DNA of 64,000 nt from assembly GCA_003833135.1 (NCBI GenBank), contig QZLH01000405.1:27580-91579 (forward strand), read 5' to 3'. The DNA is from Oehlia diaphana. Its lineage: Eukaryota; Glomeromycota; Glomeromycetes; Glomerales; Glomeraceae. The notes under the pieces are model-generated. The model worked only from the letters and a program-made list of their open reading frames with translations, did not search any database and was not told the origin of the DNA. Below are positions 48,943 to 62,461 of the stretch, piece after piece. How positions within the stretch are numbered: the stretch's first letter is position 1; the number at the start of each line of letters is the position of its first letter. A program made the translations under genes and the position numbers.

Positions 48943-50546
48943 ATGGGAACGCCTGTAATTTCTCGCAAACCAGAATTCGTTCATAAACAATGCAGCCATT
49001 GTCGTGCTCAACTTGAATTTCAATCACCAAAGTCTATTACCCCTCCAATATCGGTTATATGTTATTCCTGTCAAATGGTTTCTAAATTCGATTTAGCTAT
49101 AGAGATAAATACGAATACAAATGGTAAAAACTCGAGTAATAATTCCACTAGTTCAAAAAAATCTTCAAGACGACAATTTGGAACAGGTGGAAATAATCAA
49201 CTTTTATTAATTGTATATTTTTACATAAATTATATTACTATTTAATTAAATAAAATTTTATTACTATATAGCGCAAGAACCCCTGGAAACCGAGCTTTAT
49301 GATATACTTGGAGTTTCTCCAACGGCTTCAAGTAGTGAAATAAAAAAACAATATTATAAACTTGCACTCCAATTTCATCCGGATAAGAATAAATCGCCTG
49401 ACGCCGAGCAACAAGTTATGCGAGGGTTTTTATGGATAGATGTATACATTTATTCACAAAATAACCTTTCCACATTTTTAACATTTTTTTTCTGTTAAAT
49501 AGTTCAAAAAAATATCAGATGCTTATCAAATCCTATCAAATCCTGAATTAAGGCAAAAATATAATGAATTTGGTGGAGCCGAACCCGAAGGAGGCTTCGG
49601 TAAACATTAATATTTGTTATTCATTTTTTTATAAAAAAAAATTGATTATAATTAATAACTTTTTCTCATTTATCTTTTATGGAAATAGTTAATCCCGAAG
49701 ATTTCTTCAAGCAACAGTTTGGTGGTGATCGTTTTGTAGACATAATTGGTGAAATATCAATTGGACGAGATATGAAAGAGGTTCTTCAAAATGCAGCGGC
49801 AGAAGAGATGAATGGAGATCTTTCTGAAGAAGGAAAAATACGTAACAAGCCGAATAATGATGAAGAACGTGATGAAATTCGACGACAACGCGTAGATAAA
49901 TTAGTCTCAAATTTAGTACAAAAACTTTCAGTTTATGTTGATTCAACCGACGAAAAGAGAGCCGAACAATTTAAAAATATGATCGAACTTGAAGCAGAAG
50001 ATCTAAAAGCTGAGTCTTACGGTGTCGAATTATTGCATGCAATTGGATTTACCTATTCACTTAAAGCAAAACAGTATTTAGGCGGAGAGCAAATTTTTGG
50101 GTTACCTAGATTTGGGCATATATTAAGAGAGAAAGGTCATGTATTCTCAGAAACTATTTCAACATTGCGATCCGCTATCGATCTTCAGAATTCTTTTAAG
50201 GAATTGCAAAAGGCTGAACAAGAGGGATTGGAAGGCGACGAAAAGAGTAAATTGGAGGAAGCAACTGCAAGCAAAGTAATTTAAAATATTTTTTATTAAT
50301 TTATAATTTAAATTAATTTATATAATCTTATTGATTTTTTCTTTTATAAATTTTAAGGGTTTAACTGCTTTATGGAAAGGTTCTAAACTCGAAGTTGAGG
50401 GAGTTTTGAGAGAAGTGTGTGATCGTGTATTATCAGATAATAAAGCGAATAAATTGGTTTTACGTAAACGAGCAGAAGCATTGAAGATAATTGGAACAGT
50501 TTATGAAAATGTTAAAAGCGATTCTACTGTTTATAATACAAATTAA
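48943..50546 (+). CDS. DnaJ/Hsp40 co-chaperone with DnaJ-X C-terminal region, 5 exons, 419 aa
   Basis: Exons 48943-49186, 49272-49414, 49503-49599, 49689-50275 and 50358-50546. The N-terminal about 80 residues carry paired cysteines (CSHC and, about 25 residues on, CYSC), a likely small zinc ribbon, then a Ser/Asn linker. The J domain (about 88-155) has [20 protein letters not shown], the HPD tripeptide in QFHPDKNK, and [20 protein letters not shown]. After [15 protein letters not shown] comes the long acidic helical region of the DnaJ-X type (Caj1/Djp1-like), with [18 protein letters not shown] and [13 protein letters not shown]. Family members in yeast act with Hsp70 in the cytosol and in peroxisome or plasma-membrane protein handling. 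The N-terminal cysteine module is an extra. Confidence 0.92.
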
Positions 50547-50954
50547 AAATTTATTGAATAATTTTCTTTTATTTTTGACATTTTTATTTCCAGTATTATT
50601 TCATTTTTATTTTTATATATTTTGTCATAGTATTTATTTACTCCAAAATTTCCACAAATTTTTTACACCAACATTGCATTTAGTAATAAATGTTGAATTC
50701 ATCATAAATTATTCATTTATGGCGAACGTAAAGAAATCATGTGACATGACACAATAATGAACAATCCTCATATCTTTACTATAATAATACTAATCAAACC
50801 GAATTCAAGTGTTCAACGTCACCAAATATAACATGAAACTTAAATCTTCGAGGGATTGTTACCACTTGACGTCCTTACCAATAGTCCTTATCAATAGTCC
50901 TTTAAATAACTTTTTATCAAGCTCTTTACGGTTTAATCTTATATTATAGAAAAC
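50547..50954. other. Intergenic, DnaJ to Rab6
   Basis: 408 bp with the 3' flank of the DnaJ gene and the Rab6 upstream region. The run CTTACCAATAGTCC / CTTATCAATAGTCC at about 50873 and 50887 is a short tandem duplication. Confidence 0.5.
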
Positions 50955-52183
<1,229 letters not shown>

Positions 52184-52755
52184 TTTCTTCTTGTGTTTAA
52201 TATATAAAATAACTAATGAATGATAGACTAACTATTACTTAGTATTATTATTATTATTTTATTGGATAGTATCTTGGCTAATTCTATTTTTCAATATTAT
52301 GAAAGTTGTACAATATATTTATAGAATACGTGGCTTTTAACTAGTGGTTGTGATTTTGTAATGCATCAAATTCAATCACAATCTATTAAATTAAAGCTGT
52401 ACCTCATCTAATTCGGATTACACTGTGTGAACGTGATAGTGAACTATTTAAAGAAATCGATCGTCTGATGACTTTGATCGATTCAACATTGAATCCATAA
52501 TTTGGCGCAGCGATTAAATTCTGCGGCTTTGTGTAAATCTGGTCAATTCCGATTACATAGAATAAATATTACTAAATAAATGATTATAATAACATTTTAA
52601 AACTTGATTGCACATAAATTTAGTTAAACCCCTTTTTTTAATAGAACATCGTTACTCCGTCACTGCATTTGAACGACCATCATTTCATTTATAATTTTCT
52701 AAATTTGCAAATAAGATAAATATTATTTGCACTTCAAGTTACTCAGAAAATTCCA
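52184..52755. other. Intergenic, Rab6 to TPR gene
   Basis: 572 bp. 3' UTR-like AT-rich sequence, then a mildly GC-richer stretch (52400-52540) without an open frame, then the TPR gene leader. Confidence 0.5.
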
Positions 52756-55218
52756 ATGGCTAATTTAATAAAGAAAAAGAAAAAATCATACAGTGATGAT
52801 ATTCCACCTCCTCTTCCTCCAAAAGACAAGGAATTAATTAATTATTCAAGAGGAAATATTGAAGTACCACACAACATGCATAATAACGATCCTCAATCCA
52901 TGTACCAAAAGCCTAGAGTCAAAATTCCCATAATACTTAGTTCCCTACGTGGAAAGGCTAACAAAGCTATTAAAAATGATAATCGTCAAGAAGCTCTTAA
53001 ATGTCTTAATGAACTAATTGTATCTTATCCGGATAATTACAAAGCGAGATGTGATAGAGCTGAAATTTATCAACATCTACGAAAATACGAGGAAGCCATA
53101 AAGGATTTAAATTTAGCTATAGATAAAAAACCAAATAAAGCCAGAGCTTATTATATAAGAGGATTGATCCATAATGAAACAAATCAATTAGGTTTAGCAA
53201 AAAATGATTTAAACACTGCGATAAAGAGAGATGCATATGATTCTAGAGCATTGGAATCATTAAAAATTTGTGCACAAATTGATATTAATGAGCAGAGTTT
53301 TGATCAAGCTTTAATAAATTTAAGCAAATTATTGGAAATTGATGGGAAAAATATTTGGGCTTTACGTACCAGAGGTGAAATTTATTTTGATCAAGAAAAA
53401 TTTTCTGAAGCTTTGAAAGATATGAATAATACCTTAAGCATTGAACCTAAAAACGTTGCTGCCATTGAATTGAGAGGAACTTTACATAGGAAATTATCAA
53501 ATTATGATGAAGCAATGAAAGATTTTAATAGGGCATTAAAGCTGATTCCGGGGGATCCAGGTTTTTTATTAAAAAGAGCGAAAATATTTAGATTGCAATC
53601 TAAATATCAAGAAGGGTTGGATGATATTGAAAAATTACTTTTATCAAATGTTGAAGTGGATTTTCAAATTTTACGAACTCGTGGTAAAATTTATCGTGGT
53701 TTATGTAGATATAAGGAGGCATTAGCTGATTTTACTGCAGCTTCAAAGAAAAAACAAAAATCTTCAATTTATGCTAGAAGAGCGGAAATATACAAGATAT
53801 TAAGACAATATGATAATGCTTTACATGATTTAGATACAGCATTAAAAATTAATCCTAAAGAGAAGGATGTATCTGGAATGCGTAGTCAGGTCTTGGCTCA
53901 ATTGGCTAAATTTGATGAAGCATTAGAAGAATTAAACAGTACATTGGGTAATAAGCCAAAAGATACGACCGCACTTTCTGAAAGAGGAAAAATCTATCGT
54001 GCAATAAATCGTCATGACGAAGCATTAAATGATTTAAACACAGCTTTAAGTATTAATTCAAAATGTTTTCGTGCTCTTTTATATCGTTCTAAATTGTATC
54101 GTGATCAAAAACGATATGAAGAAGCATTGTCAGATCTTGATGCTGCTTTGGTAATTAATCCTAATAATCCTCAGATATTAAGAAATAGAGGGAAATTGTA
54201 TACTTTAATGCAAATGTATGATAAAGCGCAAATAGACTTAGATAAATCTTTGAAATTGGTAGATCACCCTTCAGCTTTGAGATATCGAGGTAAGACTTTA
54301 TCAAAGATGAAGAAATATGATTTAGCCATTAAGGATTTCGATAGAGCATTAGAAATTAAACCTGTTAGTGGAAATATATTCCTAGATCGTGGTGAATGTT
54401 ATTTCAATTCCAAAAGATACAAAGAAGCGTTAAAAGATTTGAATAAATCATTGGAATTTGATGAAAATCCTTATTCATTTGAATTACGATCTTCAGTTTA
54501 TGAAGAACTTAAAAATTACAAAGATGCCTTAGCTGATATGAATAGAGTTATTCATATCAATCCAAATGATGTGAAGGTATTGAAAAGAAGAGCAAATTTA
54601 TTTGAAAGATCTCAACAATTTCAAGAATCTCTTATTGATTGGTTACAAATTAAGAAATCTTTACCAAAAGATATCCAAGTATTAGAAAATTGTGGAAGAT
54701 TGTTATTTGAATTATGCAGATATGATGAAGCATTAGAAGTATTTGATGATGCTATTAAATTGGAGCCTAATAATCTCTCATTTATTTGTTACCATGCCAA
54801 GATTCTTCAAGAGCAAAAACGTTATGAAGAAGCAATAAATGAACTTAGTGTTGCCATGGAAAATCAAGGTGACAAATGTGAATTATTTGTTACAAGAGGA
54901 GCTATTTATAAGTCTATGGGGAAATTTAAAGAAAGTTTACAGGATCTAAATAAAGCATTGAAATTTGAACTTCCATCTGGAAATAAATTATTGACCGAAG
55001 CTTATTGTTATAGAGGTAGTATTTATCGTTCTTTACATAAAAATGAAGATGCTTTGAAAGATTTAAATATTGCTTTAAAGAGAGATCCTGATAATATATT
55101 GGCTTTATGTGAAAGAAGTTCTATTAATCGTGATAATGCTAGATATGATGACGCTTGGAAAGATATTGAAAAAGTTTTATCCCCTACACTTATCACCAAT
55201 GAAATTAGTGTTAGTTAA
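52756..55218 (+). CDS. Tetratricopeptide (TPR) array protein, intronless, 820 aa
   Basis: A short basic N-terminus (MANLIKKKKK) and a proline-rich PPPLPPKDK motif (SH3-ligand type) precede about 22 consecutive 34-residue TPR units from about residue 65 to the end. A typical unit has the Y-EAL-DLN-AL-I-P pattern, for example YEEAIKDLNLAI, YDEAMKDFNRALKL and YEEALSDLDAALVINPN. No catalytic domain, signal peptide or membrane segment is seen, so it is probably a protein-binding scaffold. The single-exon structure contrasts with most genes around it. TPR and Sel1-type repeat proteins are expanded in arbuscular mycorrhizal fungi, so it may belong to a lineage-specific family. Partner unknown. Confidence 0.9.
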   Translation: MANLIKKKKKSYSDDIPPPLPPKDKELINYSRGNIEVPHNMHNNDPQSMYQKPRVKIPIILSSLRGKANKAIKNDNRQEALKCLNELIVSYPDNYKARCDRAEIYQHLRKYEEAIKDLNLAIDKKPNKARAYYIRGLIHNETNQLGLAKNDLNTAIKRDAYDSRALESLKICAQIDINEQSFDQALINLSKLLEIDGKNIWALRTRGEIYFDQEKFSEALKDMNNTLSIEPKNVAAIELRGTLHRKLSNYDEAMKDFNRALKLIPGDPGFLLKRAKIFRLQSKYQEGLDDIEKLLLSNVEVDFQILRTRGKIYRGLCRYKEALADFTAASKKKQKSSIYARRAEIYKILRQYDNALHDLDTALKINPKEKDVSGMRSQVLAQLAKFDEALEELNSTLGNKPKDTTALSERGKIYRAINRHDEALNDLNTALSINSKCFRALLYRSKLYRDQKRYEEALSDLDAALVINPNNPQILRNRGKLYTLMQMYDKAQIDLDKSLKLVDHPSALRYRGKTLSKMKKYDLAIKDFDRALEIKPVSGNIFLDRGECYFNSKRYKEALKDLNKSLEFDENPYSFELRSSVYEELKNYKDALADMNRVIHINPNDVKVLKRRANLFERSQQFQESLIDWLQIKKSLPKDIQVLENCGRLLFELCRYDEALEVFDDAIKLEPNNLSFICYHAKILQEQKRYEEAINELSVAMENQGDKCELFVTRGAIYKSMGKFKESLQDLNKALKFELPSGNKLLTEAYCYRGSIYRSLHKNEDALKDLNIALKRDPDNILALCERSSINRDNARYDDAWKDIEKVLSPTLITNEISVS

Positions 55219-57337
55219 TAAAAGTTTTTACTTTAATGAACTCTTTTAGTCATATAATTTGTATTCTTGAATATTTATTTTTGACTTTAGATGGTTTGAA
55301 TTAAATAAATAAAAAAGAATTAACTAAAAATCTATGTCTAATCAAGGTGTTATTTGGTTACGGTATTGTACTTTATTTTTTTTTTCCATTTTTCTCTGGA
55401 TGTATATATTACGGAATATCTAAGACTCTCTTAAGAAAGGAAAATTAATTTTAATAGAGATACATAGAACTCCTGAACAATCGAGATTCGAGACCACTTT
55501 TGTCAAATATTAATATAGATATTTAGTATCACAAATAAATCGTCCAATCTCCACAATTAAGCAGTGCACCTTCATCTACTCTTTCATTAGCTTCAAATTT
55601 CGAACAGTAGATGATCTTCAAATTTCAAGGAGATAGGATTCAGTGAGAAAAACTCCAACTGGACATTACCTCCTAACGTGTAAAGTTCACAAAGAAAATA
55701 TTTGTTCCAACAGTACAGTGCAAAGATATATTTTCTTCATAATTCACTTTAATTAATATATTTTGTATTTTATTACTATACTAACATACGACTATCTGTT
55801 ATACTCACATTTTTGTTTATTTTATTATTTACTATAAACTTAATCGGTTATTTTTCCAACAATGTTCTATCTTTCTGATCAATCATTTTGTCCGTTTTTC
55901 TTGATAGCCTATAAATTTAAAAAAGTGAGTCATTTGCTCAATTTCCAAATGATAACAATCAAAATGACATAATGTCATTTTGTCATTTGTCATTTCCAAG
56001 GAAAGTAAAATTAACATTCCATATGTGACTTTATTATGATAAAAGTCATAAATTTTAATTAGCCAGTCCATAACTATTTTTTGGGGACGAATCTATGCGA
56101 GATAAGCGTGTGATTAGAATATTCCTTTTTATAAACAATGCCAAAATAATATTTCGAAAAAATTTGACCCATTCTCATGAAAAAATTCTCATCACGAATT
56201 ATTTCACTTCGCCATAATTTATATTATAGTTACACCATATAATATATTTTACAGGTAAAAATTTCATATTAAATGTCATTTTGCGCTATAACAGAATTAA
56301 ATATGAAGTGAAAAATACACATATTTTTTTTGCTTTAAAAATCTGTATGACGTCTATGAGAGTAGATAGTATTAAGGAAAAATATTTTATACAAGCTATC
56401 CCTCATATGAAGAAAAGCTTTTATGATACAATTTTTTTGCTATTAAAAGAAAAATTCTAATATATTTTTAAAGTATTACTATTAACTTTGGACGATACAA
56501 ATAATATTAACAGTTCTTAGTTTTTTTCATGAACAATAATAATTTGAATTATATACAAATTTTAATCAAACTTTACATAAAAACACCTATATAAAACCTC
56601 TTATTATTGCTATTAAGAGGAGTCTAACCTAAAGCATCCCTAATCATATGATTCTTTTCTTTTTTTTTAAACAAAGGGGTGAACTCAGTTTTTACTATGT
56701 ATTTATACCTCTAGTTAGCAGAATACGGATATCATCCTTTTAATCTTCGTTACACAATCTTTAAGATGTCCTTAACCAATTTTAGTTCGTGCCTACCTCT
56801 TCCGTTAGTCTCCCTAATTTCAAAATGAGTTGTTATTATAGACGAAATAACTTGCTATTTTCTCGCAACTTTTTAATTCTACTGCTTGTGTTTAGTCTGG
56901 TATTTCGACTTATGTCTTTGGAAGTTTAGTAATTTTACAAAACTTTGCCTATTTTACCCTTCAAAATGCTAACTACTCTTCTCGCGTCCATTTTTTTCTA
57001 TACTTTATTAAGAGAGTCATTCATCCTAAAAAGAATAAATGTTTTGATGACCCAAATATATAAGAATTGTAAAACAACAAACACCAATCAGAAATTATGG
57101 TTAGAAACCCAGTTCTAAAAAAATATGTCATAATGAGTGAAGAATCTGATAAAGAATCTGATAACGCCTGATACAGTGATACCATACCATGTTTATACTT
57201 TAGTAAATATAAATAAAGTGAAGATCAAAATCTGATAATTTTTGATTTACCGAAAATTACACGTATATATTATCCTTTTTTTTAGAAAAAAAAATAATTA
57301 TTTTTTTTTATTTTTTATATGAAAATATATAGTCAAA
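55219..57337. other. 2.1-kb intergenic region, no gene seen
   Basis: Neither strand holds a convincing gene. A small palindrome-like cluster ATGACATAATGTCATTTTGTCATTTGTCATT lies near 55963-55995. The rest is unremarkable AT-rich sequence, with T-runs before the MFS gene (57280-57320). Confidence 0.5.
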
Positions 57338-59382
57338 ATGACTTCCACCGAACCGCTTCTTTCTCTTTCTCAAAGGAGACCTAGTCTCTATAGTTCGTCA
57401 AATGGTTCTGCTTATGAAGCTATACCCACACGTTCTTCATTGTCAAGTGAATTACCAGAGGAAAGACGACTTAGTTTTGATTCCGTTTACGAAGATAATG
57501 AATCTCATAAAGCTTCATTAGAAGAAGTGACTTATGAGGAAGAAAGGCCTTGGAAATATAAATTAATTGCTTTATTATGCGTTTTGTCTTTATCCGGTGA
57601 GTAATTAAAGTTGGAAAATAGATATGCTAATTAGTAATATAATTTTTATTTCCATGTTCTTTAGTGGGAAGTCATTATGCTGCTCATACTCTTGGCGCTC
57701 TAAAGTCAATCGTCAAGAAAGTATGTATATCTTCTATATTGGTTGTTTCACAATCACATGATGTTAAATTATTCTCTTTAATTATAAGGAATTAGACATT
57801 TCAAATTCGCAATATGGAGTTCTTCAATCATCAGTATCATTGGTTAATACAATTCTGCCCATTCTTGGTGGAGTATTTATCGATATATTTGGCACCTCGA
57901 TTGGTTCCATATTAGCTACTTCACTTATTGCTATAGGAAGTGTATTTGTAGCATTATCAACTAATTTAAGATCGTTTGTTGTGATGGTAATTGGTAGATT
58001 CTTATATGGAATTGGTAGTGGGACTATTGTTACAGTTCAAATGGCCATTTTAAGTCATTGGTTTAAAGGAAAAGGACTGGCCATTGTTGTAGGAATTCAG
58101 GTTGCTGCGTCAAGAATGGTATGAGATATTAAAAATGCAAAAGAGTTGTATCATGCATCGATAATATAATTAACCTTTTTTTTTTATAAAGTCATCATTT
58201 TTGGGCAATCTGACGGTGGTCCCAATCTGGGAAAGAACAGGATTTTATGGATGGGCATTTTGGGTATGATAAATTATGATTATTCATCTTAAGTTCTGTG
58301 ACTTTAAAAGCTTATCCTTATTTTACGGTATAGTTTTCTGCGTTTCTTTGCATCGTTTCATTAATAATCAACATCACATACATTCTTTTAATGAGAATAC
58401 TCCATGACAAATTATCACAACAAGAAATGATGAAGATAAAACAAAAAAAACATTTTAGCCCTAAAAAATTATTAGTATTTCCTACTATTTATTGGATCTT
58501 TGTTTTACTCGAAATCTTATTGGGTAGTGCATGGACTTCATTTTTACATATTCACACGTAAATAAGATTATTTATCTCATTCACTTTTATACATTAATTT
58601 ATACTAGTGATTTGACTTGCATTTTAATTATAGGGAATTGATAAAAACTAGATGGAATAGCACGGATGAATATGCTGCTTATACTTCTAGTATTGCTCAG
58701 TTCTTACCAATATTCATTTCGCCTTTCCTTGGATACTTCTTAGATCGTTTCGGAAATCGTTCTTTAACAAGTAAGAATTATCTTATTTCTCTAACAGAAC
58801 TACTTTAAAAATGATCCTATTTAAATTAATTACATATATTTATTTTTTTTTTATGAATTAGTAATCGCGTCTTCAGTTTTTCTTACCATATCAATGTATC
58901 TCATTGGATTCGTAGAATTATCACCTATCATAATAGTTACAGGAATGATTTGTTTTTCAATATCACTTTCATTAGGACCAGTAGGATTGCTGTCATCAAT
59001 ACCGATACTATTGCCATTAGATTATGTTGGTACAGCATTAGGTATAGTTAAATCGAGTTTGAATATTGGATCAACAATTTATGATATACTTGTTGGATTA
59101 TTACAAGACTTGGAAGAAGGCAAATATGGAATGGTAATGAGCTTTTATTTAGGCAGTAGTATATGTGCTATATTAGTATCTATATTGTTGTATAATGTAG
59201 CAAAAAATTGGCGTGATGGTATTTTGGATATGAAAGATGATGAAAGAAAAAGAAAACATGATACTGTGAAAGTTGAAGAATTTAATCAACCTACAAGAAA
59301 GAATTATTTTTATATCATTACTTTTATTGTTTTATTAATTGTAAGTTGGATTTTATTCTTTTTTAAATTTTTTATTGATTAG
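57338..59382 (+). CDS. MFS transporter, MFSD1-like group, 7 exons, 532 aa
   Basis: Exons 57338-57596, 57665-57720, 57789-58118, 58192-58263, 58334-58557, 58634-58770 and 58862-59382. The N-terminal 75 residues are cytosolic and Ser-rich, with early EPLLSL (a possible acidic dileucine sorting signal). About 12 hydrophobic segments follow. TM1 reads KLIALLCVLSLSVGSHYA. A GRFLYGIGSGTIVTVQ segment and SHWFKGKGLAIVVGIQVA resemble MFSD1 and its relatives (WFKGKELNLVFGLQL). A charged loop with a KIKQKKHFSPKK run lies between the halves, and the C-terminal half keeps YFLDRFGNRS. MFSD1 is lysosomal and moves dipeptides in animals. The substrate here is unknown. Membership of the exact subfamily is an inference. 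Confidence 0.88.
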
Positions 59383-60276
59383 ATATATATTTAAAAGTAC
59401 ATCAAAAGTAGCCTATGATATGCTTTGTGATTTTAAATTTTCCCTTTATTATTTACAATTATTTATATTTGATATGTCAAATTCAATTTCTTTTTTTTTC
59501 ATATTTAATTGAAGTGGTTAATATAACATCAATAAGTTTTTAGGCAGTGTCTAGTGTTAATTAACACTAGTGTTGTAGTTCCAAGGTGTAAAAAACAAAT
59601 CCTATATTAACGCTATTATGTGACAGTTGATTTGAATTGTAAAAATCATTATGATCAATGTGAAAATAATGACTATTTCTTTTCACTATTCTTTTCGTCC
59701 TTCCTCTACCACTAATTATCCTCCTTACGAATCAACATATATGCATGCTTTCCCTGAAAAGCAATCCCACATTCAACCAATTTGTAGTTCTTATGCCAGC
59801 GCAGTATTTTTTTTCTCCGTTATCTGTGCTAATGCCTTTTTAGATTTCTTTCAAAGCATTTTATATTCATCTTCATCTCCATTTTCATCAGAGACTGCTC
59901 AAAGAGCACACATTAAATACTTTAGTACCAATAAAAATGCATTTTTTTGGCCCAGTTCATCATCAGGGATATTATCATATATATTCACAATTTCTTCTAA
60001 CCCGCTACTATCATGCTTGCCTTGTTAAAATTTGAATTTAAGGCTGCTTCAGATACGATTTTCAAACAGTTTACTACTTCTTTTATCCATCTAATTGTAT
60101 TATATATTTGCTTATTTAATGATTCTATTAATGACATTTTATTTTGAGTTATCATTTTGTATAAATAAAATGTTTCTTCAATTTGTATTATGATATATGA
60201 TTTTTTATGGCCTACTACTATCCTGTAGCCTTTGGGTTTTATTTTTATTAGTTATGAATATGCGTGGCTCTTTGTT
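59383..60276 (-). pseudogene. Possible minus-strand coding relic, otherwise AT-rich
   Basis: On the minus strand at about 60025-59660, a degenerate frame reads GLEEIVNIYDNIPDDELGQK, then KYLMCAL, ENGDEDEYKML, KKSKKALAQITEKKN and CFSGKACIYVDS, with stops between. Its acidic/lysine composition is protein-like, so the plus-strand ORF at 59651-60028 is probably its shadow. The family was not recognised. Confidence 0.3.
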
Positions 60277-61290
60277 TAGAGGTAGGCTCTGAATCTGGTT
60301 AATCCAGTCATCCTAGGATCAATCCGTCAAATAGGCAGATTCAGATTGATCAGATGAATCCGTTAAATAAACCAGATGGATGACCAGATATCCGATCAAT
60401 CCTATATAGGATTGACAAAAAAATTTCCTTTTTAAAAAGCCCGTTAAAGCAGGGTAGAATCACGTGATTTAAAATTATTATAATTTAATAATTTTTTTAT
60501 AAACTAAAATTAAAGTGAACTTGAAAATTATTAAATAAGTGTATTTTGACCTGCCCCGCAAGTTTACTTAGAAAGAAAAAGTGGATTTTGAACAACATTT
60601 TTGACTTTACATATGAGCAAACGAATTTTGCTGATCATAATCCAAAAAAAGGTAGATCAATTTTAACAAAATTGAAAAAGTTGAATAAATTGAAAACGGT
60701 GTTCTAAACCTTATTGTGTGCTCTAAGTAAACTTGCAGAACAGGTCAAAATGCATTTAATATATATTTATTTGGAAGGTTTTATATATAATAAAGAGTTT
60801 TATTTAAAAAAAAGAAAAATCTCAAGTCATATGATTCTACCCTGCTTTAACAGTTCCCTTTTTTAGGAAATTTTATGTTACATGACCAGAAACTAAATTA
60901 GAAAAACTGGTTTTTTGTGGAATGGTATCACCATAAATGGAAATGATCAATATATCTGTGTATCACGTGATAATAATTAAATACCTAATCATAAATTCTG
61001 GCTGAAATTAAATGAACAGTGAAAAATATCCTTTTTTGGATTTTTGTGAAATCTAAAATTTCATTTTTGCTGGAAAATAAAATTGCCTTTTTTGGATTTG
61101 TATAATGTTACTCTTACCCTAAAAAGGATAATTCTATGCCAATTACTTAATTCCAGCTGAAATTATAATCAATCTGATCAATCCACGAATAATCCGATAA
61201 TCTGATTTTTTTAATCCAGATTGATCTGTCATGTGATCATCTAGATGACGAATTGACCAGATCTATTCAAAGCACACCTCTACTTTGGTT
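60270..61290. mobile_element. About 1-kb terminal-inverted-repeat element (hAT-like ends) with internal palindrome
   Basis: The left end TAGAGGTAGGCTCTGAAT and the complement of the right end TAGAGGTGTGCTTTGAAT are inverted repeats, extending about 50 bp with mismatches. The flanks CTTTGTTT (60270-60277) and CTTTGGTT (61283-61290) look like an 8-bp target duplication with one difference. TAGAGGTG-type ends and 8-bp duplications suit the hAT superfamily. No transposase is encoded. The inside carries a second, longer palindrome (separate entry). Confidence 0.65.
60417..60880. repeat. Nested foldback palindrome
   Basis: The left arm holds AAATTTCCTTTTTAAAAAG, CGTTAAAGCAGGGTAGAATC and TTTTGACCTGC followed by GCAAGTTTACTTAGA. 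The right arm holds their complements in mirror order: TCTAAGTAAACTTGC and CAGGTCAAAA, then GATTCTACCCTGCTTTAAC, then AGGAAATTT. The arms are about 170 bp and the centre about 120 bp. It lies inside the outer element. Confidence 0.75.
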
Positions 61291-61325
61291 AACTATGAGT
61301 GTGTATAGACTTTAATTATTTTTTA

Positions 61326-61640
61326 GCTCAGACTTTGTTTGCTATAAATATGTTTATAGAGCTGTATTTTCTTATGTATCAGAATATGGATTGCTGTTCA
61401 GCTTTTGGTCTCATATGTCCTTTGTTTGGCCTTTAGTTTCATGGGCACATTATGCAATCTACTTGCTAACAGAGCTAAAAACTAGCTAAATTGACTTTTT
61501 AGATCTGAACTGTATTTACTTATATGTTAAAGATATGAATTGTCTTGTTCGGCCTTCAGTCTCATCAGACACATAAACAAAATGCAATCTACTTATTAAC
61601 AGAATTGTAAACTAGCTGAGTTGGCTTTCTGGATGGATTG
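61326..61640. repeat. Diverged tandem duplication
   Basis: Unit 1 (about 61355-61502) and unit 2 (about 61505-61635) share, in order, CTGTATTT-CTTAT, GGCCTT-AGT-TCAT, ATGCAATCTACTT-TAACAGA and AACTAGCTRARTTG. No coding frame was seen. Confidence 0.65.
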
Positions 61641-62461
61641 GATAGTAATAATTATAATTTGAAATAGACGTTAAATTCAGGTTTGAGAGTATTGTAAACT
61701 TGTAACCTTTTATTTTTACATATTTGATGCTGTTAAAGAATCTTAAAATTACTTTATTACCTTTTGTTTTCATGGTTAAATTCAACTTTGGAGGCTACTA
61801 GGCAATATACCTGTATTCTATTAAATCACTTTTTGAAATGATTCTAGCATACCTTTTTTTTATTGCATGCTATACACCTTTGAAATAATGCTATAAGGCT
61901 ATAAACCTTATATACCTTTTTATTATCCTAGCAGCTATAGGAAGTTAAAGATGATAGTAGAGAGGTGTGCCTGATTTTTATATAGCATAGTTGGCTTACT
62001 AAGCAGATTGGAGTGTAGGAAGTAAAGGCTAGATTTTATGGTTAAAAAACAGCTTTGTGGATAGTTTTAAAGGCATTTTAGCTTAAGCTTAAATGGTTGA
62101 TTAGCGAATTATATAAAAACTTAATGGTAAGCTGTATAAGCTGTAAAGACTAAAATATCGAGTATTCCAGAACTGGCAAATTCACACTACTTAAAATTCA
62201 AAAATTTAAAACTCAAAAACTTTATTTTTAATGAAAAAATTGGTAAATCTAAAACTTTTCTAAATTATAATTTATATTGAAAAAGTATAAAAATAGTTTC
62301 AGCAATTAAAAAATAGTTTCAGATCAAATTTTGACTAAACTAAAATTTTGAAAAAATAGTTTTAGCAAATATTCTTATTCCTAAACCATAGATTAGTTAT
62401 GTTATTTCCTATTTAATAAATTTTCATAAATCTCTAATATGTATCTCAAATAAAATTCAAT

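Noticed and set aside
59651..60028. Plus-strand 125-codon Ser-rich ORF
   Set aside because: Its antisense reads as a more protein-like, though broken, acidic/lysine sequence. The plus frame is probably a shadow.
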